Assembly (NCBI RefSeq): GCF_002951835.1
Contig: NZ_CP019448.1
Span: 372,001 to 436,000, forward strand
Length of the DNA: 64,000 nucleotides
Direction of reading: 5' to 3'
Source of the DNA: Simonsiella muelleri ATCC 29453
GTDB taxonomy: Bacteria > Pseudomonadota > Gammaproteobacteria > Burkholderiales > Neisseriaceae
The first letter of the stretch is position 1. The number at the start of each line of letters is the position of its first letter. A model generated the notes under the pieces. That model was not told the origin of the DNA. It did no database searches and was given only the letters and a program-made list of their open reading frames with translations. Of the stretch, positions 16,554 to 24,317 are shown piece by piece. Made by a program: the position numbers and the translations under genes.

Positions 16554-18599
16554 CTATCTAGCCCCAAATCCCGTCATAATAATTCTAATTGTTTTGGCAA
16601 TGGTAACCAAATCCAATAAAAATGAAAAATTCTTAATATAGTAAAAATCATATTCAATTTTTACTTGTGTTTCTTCAGTATCGCTGGCGTAACCCTGTGT
16701 TACTTGTGCCCAACCCGATAACCCCGGTTTAACAATATGACGATAATTATAAAATGGAATGGCTTGTTCAAATTGTTCTACGAAAACTTTTTGTTCAGGA
16801 CGTGGTCCAATTAAACTCATATCACCTTTTAAAATATTAAAAAATTGCGGTAACTCATCAATTCTGGTTTTTCTAATGAACTTACCAATTTTTGTAATGC
16901 GTTCGTCATTGGTTTGAGCGAATTTTGCGCCATCTTTTTCAGAATCGCTAACCATACTACGGAATTTATAGATAGTAAACTCTTTTCCACCTTGTCCAAT
17001 TCGTTTTTGTGTGAATAAAATTTTTCCTTTGTCTTCACGATAAATGATAATGGCGGTAAATATCATAATTGGAAGAGTAATTGGTAACGAAATACAAACC
17101 AATAAGATATCCAACCAACGTTTTATTACTATATAAATAGGCGAAGGCAATAATGAACCCAAATCATTTTCGTGCATATGCCGAATTTTGACTCTACCTG
17201 TTAAAGATTCCTCAATTTGTCGTATATTATATACAGGGATTTGTAAAAGTGTGCAATTTGCCAAAAATTTCTGCCAATCTTTACTTAATTCAATGCTATG
17301 CAAATCTGCAACTACTGCCTGAATAGGTGTTGCAGGCAGCATGGGTTGCGCCAGTTTAATCCAAGTGGCATTCGGTAAATGCGCAGCTTGCTCGGCTTCT
17401 CCTAATGGAATATAAGCAATAGACGGTGTATTTTGTTGCTGTCGCCAAAAATCAAAACTGAAAAATAATGCAGAAAATATACCACTGGCAAAAACAAAAC
17501 TATTGGAAAATGTAACAAAAAATATACCAACAATACCAAAAACAATACTGTATGTGATACCAACTGTTGGCAAAACGTGTAGCCAACTTTGGTTACCTGG
17601 AAAAGTACGCAATTTATACAATGAAATAGTGGTCAATAAATATGAAATATAGGAAATACTGAAACTGTTAATAATTTTAATATCAGTAAAATGAATGTCT
17701 TTTTGCGAAAGATAAAGTGATAATACGATGCTGGTTAAAATTAAACCAATTATACTGTATCTTAGATTTAATGTGATTTGTTTCATTTTGCGTGGCGATC
17801 TAATAGATATATAGAGTTTCTTTAATATACTTAAGGGTAACAGGCGAACAAAGCTACGTATTATAAAATAATATAATGAAATGAAAATATTAGTAATTCC
17901 TAACTGCTTTTTTAGGTTATATAATTGCCATTCACTGCGAATATATGCCCATCCGCGCCTCCGTTCCAGCATGCTCATTCCTGTTCGTGCTAAAACCAAC
18001 GTTTCAGGCAAATTGGCTGCCTGAACACCATTTGCTAACATTCGCAGCCATAAATTATAATCCTCCATAAAAACATGATGTTGATAACCACCTGCTTGCT
18101 GCACGGCTGATTTTTGATACGCAACTGTCATGTGATTAAATGGATTACGCTTCTTTGAAAATTCAATGATTTGATGATGATTGAGTGGCACATTGCGTGA
18201 TGTTTGTGTGTGGTAGGGATTATGGTCAAATTCCGCAATTTGTGTACCTAGCAAACCAATTTCAGGGTAGGTTTCTAAGTAGCGACATTGTGCTTCAAAG
18301 CGATTAGGCATGGCAACATCATCAGTGTCCATACGAAAAATATATTCGTATGAACAATGAGTTATTCCATAATTTAAGGCTTTTCCCAAGCCCACGTTTT
18401 CAGGCAGCCTGAAAATATGAATATTTAAGGCAGCCTGAAAATCCAAAACAATTTGTTCCAATTCAGACGAAATTGCGCCATCAAATACCATCACAATTTC
18501 ATCTGCACGCCGCGTTTGGGCTTGCAAACTGGTTAAACATTCACGCAAAAAAGCAGGTTGTTCCGCGTGATACAAAGACATTAAAACGGAAAATTTCAT
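16554..18599 (-). CDS. Fusion of a GT2 glycosyltransferase and a polyprenyl-phosphate sugar-1-phosphate transferase
   Basis: A single 681-residue frame joins two enzymes. Residues 1 to about 240 are a GT-A family 2 transferase: FSVLMSLYHAEQP at the start, DxD-type metal site FRMDTDDVAMPNR (DTDD 91-94), and FMEDYNLWLRMLANG. Residues from about 285 are a WbaP/WcaJ-type initiating enzyme with membrane helices, a middle domain (AYIPLGEAEQAAHLP) and the catalytic domain with RKTRIDELPQFFNILKGDMS and KPGLSGWAQV. The second part is a paralogue of the protein at 4906-6132, with shared stretches such as GRVKIRHM. The joint is in frame and shows no decay. The fusion would place the first and a later transfer step in one polypeptide. 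Uptake sequences at about 18400 and 18426 are read as FRLPEN and similar. Confidence 0.88.
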   Translation of the reverse strand: MKFSVLMSLYHAEQPAFLRECLTSLQAQTRRADEIVMVFDGAISSELEQIVLDFQAALNIHIFRLPENVGLGKALNYGITHCSYEYIFRMDTDDVAMPNRFEAQCRYLETYPEIGLLGTQIAEFDHNPYHTQTSRNVPLNHHQIIEFSKKRNPFNHMTVAYQKSAVQQAGGYQHHVFMEDYNLWLRMLANGVQAANLPETLVLARTGMSMLERRRGWAYIRSEWQLYNLKKQLGITNIFISLYYFIIRSFVRLLPLSILKKLYISIRSPRKMKQITLNLRYSIIGLILTSIVLSLYLSQKDIHFTDIKIINSFSISYISYLLTTISLYKLRTFPGNQSWLHVLPTVGITYSIVFGIVGIFFVTFSNSFVFASGIFSALFFSFDFWRQQQNTPSIAYIPLGEAEQAAHLPNATWIKLAQPMLPATPIQAVVADLHSIELSKDWQKFLANCTLLQIPVYNIRQIEESLTGRVKIRHMHENDLGSLLPSPIYIVIKRWLDILLVCISLPITLPIMIFTAIIIYREDKGKILFTQKRIGQGGKEFTIYKFRSMVSDSEKDGAKFAQTNDERITKIGKFIRKTRIDELPQFFNILKGDMSLIGPRPEQKVFVEQFEQAIPFYNYRHIVKPGLSGWAQVTQGYASDTEETQVKIEYDFYYIKNFSFLLDLVTIAKTIRIIMTGFGAR

Positions 18600-19418
18600 T
18601 TAAATTTCAGTCTCATATTCTAAAAAACGAGCAGCATTTTGTGGCGATACTTTACGCGCAAACCACGCACCACTTCTTTGCGCTGCCCACAAATCATCTA
18701 ACGATAAAAAATCAGGATGATTAGCTGTGTCATTAAATCGAATAAATCGATGATCATCTTCAATTAAATTAAATTTTTCAGGCAGCCTTTTCACAATATA
18801 TTGAAAAAAATGTTCATCTGGAACCAATTTTTTTGCAAAATAATCAGAGGAATCACCCAAACTTTCATCAAATAAATTTTGTAATGCAACACGGTCAGCC
18901 GAAAACCATTGGCTACCACGCCAGCCAATGAGTTCACTGGGTATGATGTAGTCAGCTAATTGTATGATTTTTGTGATAATTCTTCCGAAAATACTGCGTT
19001 GCCAATGAGTATCGGCATGGGGGGCATTAAAGCGCATTCGGTGGCGCAAACGTGGTACATTTTCACATTGTAAAAATAACGTGCCATCAGGTTTATTGGC
19101 AAACGCATTACTTAGTTTTTCTGATGAAATCAATGGGATACAATCACCACTCATTAAATGAAAATATTGGTTTTTTGGTTGCGCTAAGGCTGCCTGAAAC
19201 AAATTCAAAGTCGCCAAAATCATGCTAAATCCGCCCCAATGAATCGCCACACGATTCGGTAAAATATGTACATTTGAATGATTATGCAAAAAATTCAACT
19301 TTATTATTGGTGATTTTAAATCATAATGAATATAGTAATGATGTGTTGGATTTCTTGCTGCAAGTGTAGCGATATGGTAAGGCGGCGTGTGGCACAAAAT
19401 CAAATAAGCGTGATTCAT
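18600..19418 (-). CDS. GT14-family (core-2/I-branching type) N-acetylglucosaminyltransferase-like protein
   Basis: The 272-residue protein resembles bacterial GT14 enzymes, usually annotated as beta-1,6-N-acetylglucosaminyltransferases: YFHLMSGDCIPL, WRGSQWFSADR and VPDEHFFQYIVKRLPE are in the expected order. GT14 enzymes are metal-independent GT-A-like transferases, so the absence of a DxD is not a defect. I start at ATG 19416-19418 (MNHAYLIL); the frame opens five codons earlier. Its stop codon directly abuts the start of the fusion gene. Two uptake sequences are embedded (about 18778 and 19190). Substrate unknown. Confidence 0.78.
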   Translation of the reverse strand: MNHAYLILCHTPPYHIATLAARNPTHHYYIHYDLKSPIIKLNFLHNHSNVHILPNRVAIHWGGFSMILATLNLFQAALAQPKNQYFHLMSGDCIPLISSEKLSNAFANKPDGTLFLQCENVPRLRHRMRFNAPHADTHWQRSIFGRIITKIIQLADYIIPSELIGWRGSQWFSADRVALQNLFDESLGDSSDYFAKKLVPDEHFFQYIVKRLPEKFNLIEDDHRFIRFNDTANHPDFLSLDDLWAAQRSGAWFARKVSPQNAARFLEYETEI

Positions 19419-19457
19419 ATTTTTTCTATTCATTTTATTTTTGAAAAACGTAAGTGA

Positions 19458-20429
19458 TTAATATAATGGTTTTTTTAATAATCTTTTAATCATAATGCTA
19501 CCAAAATAGCACAATTGCCAACCAAAATCGCGCTGATGTTTTTGTCGCATTTGTGTACGGAAATTTTGGACATGACGTAAATATGCTAATTTGTGTGTCC
19601 GTAAGAAAATTTTGATGCTTTCCGCTACAATTAATCGCCAATTTTTTAATTGTAAAACAGTGAGTTCAGTTTTAAATGTAGGATAATTTTTTTCGGCAGC
19701 GATGGCCTTTTCTACACCCCAATACAAATCGCTTAAATGGCGATGTGAAAGTGTTGCCAAAATGCTGGTGGCGCGTTGGCGATAACCAATTAGGCTTTCA
19801 GGCAGCTTGAAAATATTGGTGGCGGCTAAATAGCAGTAGGGAATGGTCATCATGTCTTCGAATAGTTTTCCTGACTCAAATTCTTGATTTTCAAATAATT
19901 TTCTATGATAACAGCGTGTCCAAACATACCAACGATTTTCTTCAAATGCCGCCAAACGATGGCGAGTAAAATCCAAATGCGCGATTTTAGCAAAATAATT
20001 TGCATACATTGTTTGGTTTTCAAATGTATTTTTTGTGAATTTGGTGGTGTCAAATTCCACAATATCGGGCGCGTGTTCATCAAGAATATTAATAATTTTA
20101 TCAATGGCTTGATTGATAAAAATATCATCACTGTCCAAAAATAACCAGTAGTTGCCTGTGGCTTGTGCCATGCCTGCATTACGTGCGGCGGATAAACCTG
20201 CGTTTGGTTGATTAATTAATTGATAAGAAATAGACAAATTATCTAAATTTATTAGCCATTCTTGAATTTTATCCCATGTCTGGTCGGTTGAACCGTCATT
20301 AATAATCAGTAATTGCAAGCGGTTATGATATTTTTTAGACGTATTGTCTAAAATGGATTGTAAGGCTGCCTGAACGTAATCTTCAACGTTGTAGCAAGGA
20401 ATAATAATGGATAAAGTGGCGGTCATCAT
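19458..20429 (-). CDS. GT2-family glycosyltransferase
   Basis: Inverting GT-A transferase of 323 residues. The N-terminal nucleotide-sugar domain has LSIIIPCYNVEDYV, LLIINDGSTDQTWD, NAGLSAARNAGM and the metal-binding WLFLDSDDIF. The C-terminal 100 residues are basic and probably contact the membrane or lipid acceptor. The start codon overlaps the stop of the upstream GT52 gene (ATGA). An uptake sequence near 20361 lies inside. Specificity cannot be assigned. Confidence 0.88.
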   Translation of the reverse strand: MMTATLSIIIPCYNVEDYVQAALQSILDNTSKKYHNRLQLLIINDGSTDQTWDKIQEWLINLDNLSISYQLINQPNAGLSAARNAGMAQATGNYWLFLDSDDIFINQAIDKIINILDEHAPDIVEFDTTKFTKNTFENQTMYANYFAKIAHLDFTRHRLAAFEENRWYVWTRCYHRKLFENQEFESGKLFEDMMTIPYCYLAATNIFKLPESLIGYRQRATSILATLSHRHLSDLYWGVEKAIAAEKNYPTFKTELTVLQLKNWRLIVAESIKIFLRTHKLAYLRHVQNFRTQMRQKHQRDFGWQLCYFGSIMIKRLLKKPLY

Positions 20430-21370
20430 GTTTGGATTTCAATATTCATTTTTGCCATTAAATCATATAGATAATTAAAACTTTCGCGTTGAAATAAAGC
20501 GTGTGGTGGGCGGATAGCGTGAATTTGGGTGTGCGGAAATCCGACAACGTTAAGCGCGGCGGTACTGGCAACGTGGTAAATGTGGAATTTGGTGTGTGGT
20601 TCTTGCTGAATTCGTTTTAATAAATAATCTTCAAAAATCAATGGAGTATCAATATAATTAGCATTCAATAAGCGATACGACTCGCGTGGGTGGGGGAAAT
20701 AGGCATCAGCTTGGGTGCATTGTAATAGCGATTGGAATAGGCTGATGTTGTCTGCGGTTTCGTCAAATAATGGTTGTCCGAGCAAGATTTTTTGGGTTTT
20801 CAGGCTGCCTGAATCGGACAAAAACGCGCTATTTTGCCACAATTTTAGTGCAATGGTGGGACTGACGATGTTTTTTTGTGTGGGGTAGAGTGTGTGGTGT
20901 GCGCTGGATAGTTTGCGCAAGTCTTCGGTGGTGTAGCAAATACCTTGTAATTTTCTGATTATTTTTGATTTTTTTCCATATTTTTGATTTTGATAAAGTA
21001 TGCTATCGGGGTAAAGATTGGCAGTTCCATCGTCAAAAGTTTCTAATTTTTTAAAAGATAAATGACTGAGTGGATATTGGACATTTGGGTTGTCTATGCT
21101 GGCGGCGTAAATGGTATCATATTGTTTTGATAAATTTTTAGTAATGAATGGCAATGTAATTTCGCGTAACCATGTATTTTGTGGTATGCGAATAAATTGT
21201 GCATATTGGCATAATTGAGCGGTTTCTTGGTAATAATGGCGGAATTTAGCGTTGTCGGTTTCGGCGTAGCAAATCATCAATAAATCGGCTGGCGTAGGCG
21301 CGGTTTTGCGGATAAGTGATTGAGCAATCAGTGATTGTAATGGTGTTAAGCAGATGAATAAATTTTTCAT
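20426..21370 (-). CDS. GT52-family sialyltransferase-like glycosyltransferase
   Basis: Second GT52 gene of the locus, 314 residues, with the same hallmarks as the one at 11416-12402: MKNLFICLTPLQSLIAQSLI, ETFDDGTANLYPDS, YFPHPRESYRL and HVASTAALNVVG. I start at ATG 21368-21370; the frame upstream uses non-standard ATT. Base composition is closer to the chromosome than that of the other copy, and it carries an uptake sequence near 20800 read as SGSLK. Two GT52 enzymes suggest two different sialylated positions or a divergent donor for one of them. Confidence 0.83.
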   Translation of the reverse strand: MKNLFICLTPLQSLIAQSLIRKTAPTPADLLMICYAETDNAKFRHYYQETAQLCQYAQFIRIPQNTWLREITLPFITKNLSKQYDTIYAASIDNPNVQYPLSHLSFKKLETFDDGTANLYPDSILYQNQKYGKKSKIIRKLQGICYTTEDLRKLSSAHHTLYPTQKNIVSPTIALKLWQNSAFLSDSGSLKTQKILLGQPLFDETADNISLFQSLLQCTQADAYFPHPRESYRLLNANYIDTPLIFEDYLLKRIQQEPHTKFHIYHVASTAALNVVGFPHTQIHAIRPPHALFQRESFNYLYDLMAKMNIEIQT

Positions 21371-21428
21371 GATAATCAATTGGACAAATTACCTACCCTA
21401 TTTTCAGGCAGCCTGAAAATATAGCATG

Positions 21429-22640
21429 TTAATGATTTATTGAAACATGGCGAGAATCGCGCACAAAATAATACAAAATGGGCAAAATGGCAATGTTGCC
21501 CGTAATCATCGCCAATGGTATCCATTTGAGACCAAACTGATTCGCTGTGAATAAAGCAATCAGATACGCGCTTGTAGATAGGAGAGAAATACTGGCAATG
21601 AGTTTATTTTTTCCATAATAAAACAAATAATTAACGAGTAAGAAATAAGGAATCGTTAAGCCAAAACCCAACAAAAACAGACATAAATAATGATGCGTTC
21701 CCACGTAACCAGCACCCAGTAACCATGTGATGAATTTTTCGGGCAGCATAAACGCAAAACCAGCAGGCATCGGCGCAATCAACAAACTGGTTAGCGCGTA
21801 TTTCCGGACTTTGGTAGAATTCAGGCTGCCTTTTTTAAGTGATTGATAATAATAAGGTATAGTGGCTTTATTCACAGACATCAACAGCACACTCAAAATG
21901 CTTGCAATTTGCAAGGCAGCAGCGTAGACACCTAATTGTTCAGCAGAATATTGTTGATAAATCAAAATTCTGTCCAATTGACCTTTTATAAATCCGCTTG
22001 CGTGGTGCATTAAAAGCGGTAAACCAAATGCGAAAATATAACGCGCCGACAATTGGCATTTTCGCCAACTCAAACGCGGACGTGCTTCATGACGTGTCAA
22101 GCCATACGCCACGCATACCACCACCGCATTTGCCAATAATAACGCCATAAATCGCCATAAAATCATTTGATTAGACATCCATTCTAACAGCACAATGGTA
22201 AGCACCGCGCCTAATGCGCCACTGCCAATTTGAATCAATGTGTAAGCAAACGCACGTTTCTGGCATTGCCGCCACGCCAACTGCGTACCCAGCAGTGTTT
22301 GACTACTTGCCGCCAAAATCACAATCGCCAAAATCCACGATTGTTGATACCACGCAAACAGCAAACTGATTGCCGTCAGCGTGAATGTGTATAGATATCC
22401 TGTTACCATCACATTGGGCATATTGCGTTTGCCGTAAAAATAAAAATAGCGTGCCAATGCACCGTCTTGGCTCAAACCAAACGCCAGCGCACACAAGGAC
22501 AAAATGGTTTGGTAATACGACATTTCACCAAAACCCGCCGCGCCTAATTTGCGCGTTAAATAGGGCAACAATAAAAAGGGTAGGGCTTTGGCAAATAATT
22601 CGCCAAATAGATAAATTGCACTGTCTTTTAGGATTTTCAT
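21429..22640 (-). CDS. Wzx-type oligosaccharide flippase
   Basis: Integral membrane protein of 403 residues with about 12 predicted helices, of the polysaccharide-transport MATE/MOP superfamily. It starts MKILKDSAIYLFGELFAKAL and continues LPYLTRKLGAAGFGEMSYYQ, the typical flippase N-terminus, with the QLDRILIYQQYSAEQLGVYA loop in the middle. It would move the finished lipid-linked repeat unit to the periplasmic face for the Wzy-like polymerase. It is the first gene of the locus. No ABC exporter genes are in the window, so the Wzx/Wzy route is the one supported. Confidence 0.9.
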   Translation of the reverse strand: MKILKDSAIYLFGELFAKALPFLLLPYLTRKLGAAGFGEMSYYQTILSLCALAFGLSQDGALARYFYFYGKRNMPNVMVTGYLYTFTLTAISLLFAWYQQSWILAIVILAASSQTLLGTQLAWRQCQKRAFAYTLIQIGSGALGAVLTIVLLEWMSNQMILWRFMALLLANAVVVCVAYGLTRHEARPRLSWRKCQLSARYIFAFGLPLLMHHASGFIKGQLDRILIYQQYSAEQLGVYAAALQIASILSVLLMSVNKATIPYYYQSLKKGSLNSTKVRKYALTSLLIAPMPAGFAFMLPEKFITWLLGAGYVGTHHYLCLFLLGFGLTIPYFLLVNYLFYYGKNKLIASISLLSTSAYLIALFTANQFGLKWIPLAMITGNIAILPILYYFVRDSRHVSINH

Positions 22641-22994
22641 GTTTCAGGCTGCCTGAAAAATATTGCAGAAATAAGGTAAAATAGACAATTATACAGATAA
22701 TTTTTTGTATATATGGAATGTGAGATTATGCTAACCAAAGTTTTTTAAAGTGGCAATAGTCAGGTAGTATGTATTACAGCACATTATGTGATGGCGATGC
22801 TGATTTGTGGAGGCATTTTGGGTAACAGTCGTCGGGAATAATTTTTTATGATGGCGAATTAAATTTAAACGATTATATTTTGCCCAATCACAGAAAAAAC
22901 GAGACTTCTCACAAAATTTTGACCCAATACGGCTCAAAGGTTTTGTCAGAAGTCTATCTAATTACTTTAATGCAGTTAACAGAAATGACTTTGC
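22641..22994. other. Intergenic region with wzx promoter candidate and inverted repeat
   Basis: Next to wzx there is an uptake sequence (about 22645) and, on the minus strand, a TATAAT -10 candidate at 22688-22693 without a good -35. Further right, GACTTCTCACAAAA (22903-22916) and TTTTGTCAGAAGTC (22941-22954) form an inverted repeat with one mismatch, placed where azurin transcription would end. The part from 22730 to 22900 reads as a broken frame that I do not recognise. Confidence 0.45.
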
Positions 22995-23579
22995 TTAATC
23001 AACCAAATTCACTTTACCACTCATCATGGCAACGTGACCAGGGAAAGAGCAGAAGAACACATAGCTTTCGCCTTTTGCCAATTTGTTTACAGGGAATGTG
23101 ATGGTATCACTTTCGCCGCCACCGATTAATTTGGTTGCTGCCACCACACGAGCATCATCAGGTTTGATGTAATCTTTATCTGCACCAGCAGCAGCACCAT
23201 CAGCCAAAACCGCATCTTTATCAGCAGCTTTGGTAATCACAACGTTATGACCCATACCTGCCTTAGGTTGTGTACCTGTGTGTTTCAAAGTCAAAGTGAA
23301 ATTGGTACAAGTTGATTTGACGTTTAATTCTTTGGTATCAAATGTCATTTTATCATCGCTGTTGATGGTTACTGCACATTCATCGCTTGCAGATGCAACA
23401 GCTGTCGCCACGTTACTGGCTGCTTCAGTAACAGCAGATGCAGCGGTTGCAGTCGCAGTTGCTACGTTAGATGCAGCCACCGCCGCAGTTTCTGCAACAG
23501 GTGCAGCGGGTTTTTCATTATTACAAGCAGTTAAAGCCAAAGCGGTTGCAGTAATCAGAGCTAAATAGGTTTTCATCAT
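22995..23579 (-). CDS. Lipid-modified azurin (Laz)
   Basis: Outer-membrane-anchored type-1 copper protein that passes electrons to periplasmic acceptors such as cytochrome c peroxidase or nitrite reductase. The 194-residue precursor has a lipoprotein signal with LTAC (Cys19), then an Ala/Thr/Val-rich linker (about residues 25-65, like the H.8 region of neisserial Laz), then the azurin domain. The copper ligands are His in GMGHNVVI, and Cys, His and Met in [12 protein letters not shown]. It starts with two consecutive ATG codons. A 17-base palindrome close to the probable transcription start suggests an operator. Confidence 0.93.
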   Translation of the reverse strand: MMKTYLALITATALALTACNNEKPAAPVAETAAVAASNVATATATAASAVTEAASNVATAVASASDECAVTINSDDKMTFDTKELNVKSTCTNFTLTLKHTGTQPKAGMGHNVVITKAADKDAVLADGAAAGADKDYIKPDDARVVAATKLIGGGESDTITFPVNKLAKGESYVFFCSFPGHVAMMSGKVNLVD

Positions 23580-23616
23580 TTTTTCCTATCAAGAAATATT
23601 CAAATGGATTAACATC

Positions 23617-23633
23617 ATTACCTATCGGGTAAT
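23617..23633. promoter_or_regulatory. Palindromic operator candidate upstream of azurin
   Basis: ATTACC (23617-23622), spacer TATCG, then GGTAAT (23628-23633) is a perfect 6+6 palindrome. On the minus strand a -10 candidate TATGAT (23642-23647) and a TTGATT -35 candidate 18 bases further up place it near +2 to +18, a position typical of repressor binding. The regulator is unknown. Confidence 0.5.
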
Positions 23634-23718
23634 ATGTAGGAATCATACACCTTTCTGTTAATGCAAATCAAGAAAATTTATTTATTAACTTAATGACAAG
23701 TGATGATATTGCTTTAAA

Positions 23719-23781
23719 CTATACTGTATTCGCAAAAATTATCAATAAAGTCAAGTTATCAACCTTACGAACACTGGTTCT
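23719..23781. repeat. Dispersed repeat, right-half copy ending GGTTCT
   Basis: Closely similar to sequences at about 60233-60288 and 61504-61561: (G)CAAAAATT.TCAATA, then A.TCAAGTTATCAA and a closing CGAACAC..GGTTCT. It lies between the azurin promoter and the dciA stop. Confidence 0.6.
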
Positions 23782-23805
23782 AAGGTTTTGTAAAGGTTTC
23801 AGATT

Positions 23806-24225
23806 CTATTTTTTATGATGTTTAACTAAATTACAAATAGCATCGTGTAGCGCAGGGTGATGCGCCATTTGTTGTGCAGTTTGGCTGAATGCCACTAAAG
23901 CAGATTCAGGAATATGAAAATTTTTTTCATGTGAATTAGGTGGGTTTTCAGGTAATACTTTAATTTGATAATCTAAAATTTGATTATCCAAATTCTGCAA
24001 TTGAATCAATAATGCAGGTAGCAACATTTTTAGGCGCGTTGCTGCCATGCTGCTGGAGGCGTGCAGAATTAACTTGCCATCGCGAATGCACACCACACGA
24101 AAATGTGGCGCAATATTCGGTGGCAATAATCGTTTCACTTTTTGATTAATAGATTGAAAATATTGTGCTTGCTGTAATAAATGACAGAGCTGCTGGTCGT
24201 GTTTGGCGATTTGATTGAGTTGCAT
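23806..24225 (-). CDS. dciA: DciA-family (DUF721) replicative helicase loader
   Basis: Small basic protein of 139 residues with the DUF721 core (LLPPNIAPHFRVVCIRDGKL, then ASSSMAATRLKMLLP). DciA is the ancestral loader of the DnaB helicase in bacteria that lack DnaC, and beta-proteobacteria carry this type. The N-terminus has the usual short helical region and the C-terminus a helical tail. It stands alone, with a facing pair of uptake sequences (about 24247 and 24303) between it and macB. The family call is firm; the function is taken from the family. Confidence 0.8.
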   Translation of the reverse strand: MQLNQIAKHDQQLCHLLQQAQYFQSINQKVKRLLPPNIAPHFRVVCIRDGKLILHASSSMAATRLKMLLPALLIQLQNLDNQILDYQIKVLPENPPNSHEKNFHIPESALVAFSQTAQQMAHHPALHDAICNLVKHHKK

Positions 24226-24317
24226 AGTGATTTTATTTTATTTTTCAGGCAGCCTGAAAAAATATTTAATTTATGAATAAGATTAAAATAGCGTTTATTT
24301 TTCAGGCTGCCTGAAAA

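Noticed and set aside
22731..23101. Small open frames in the wzx-azurin gap
   Set aside because: No ribosome-binding site, no recognisable motif and low-complexity composition.
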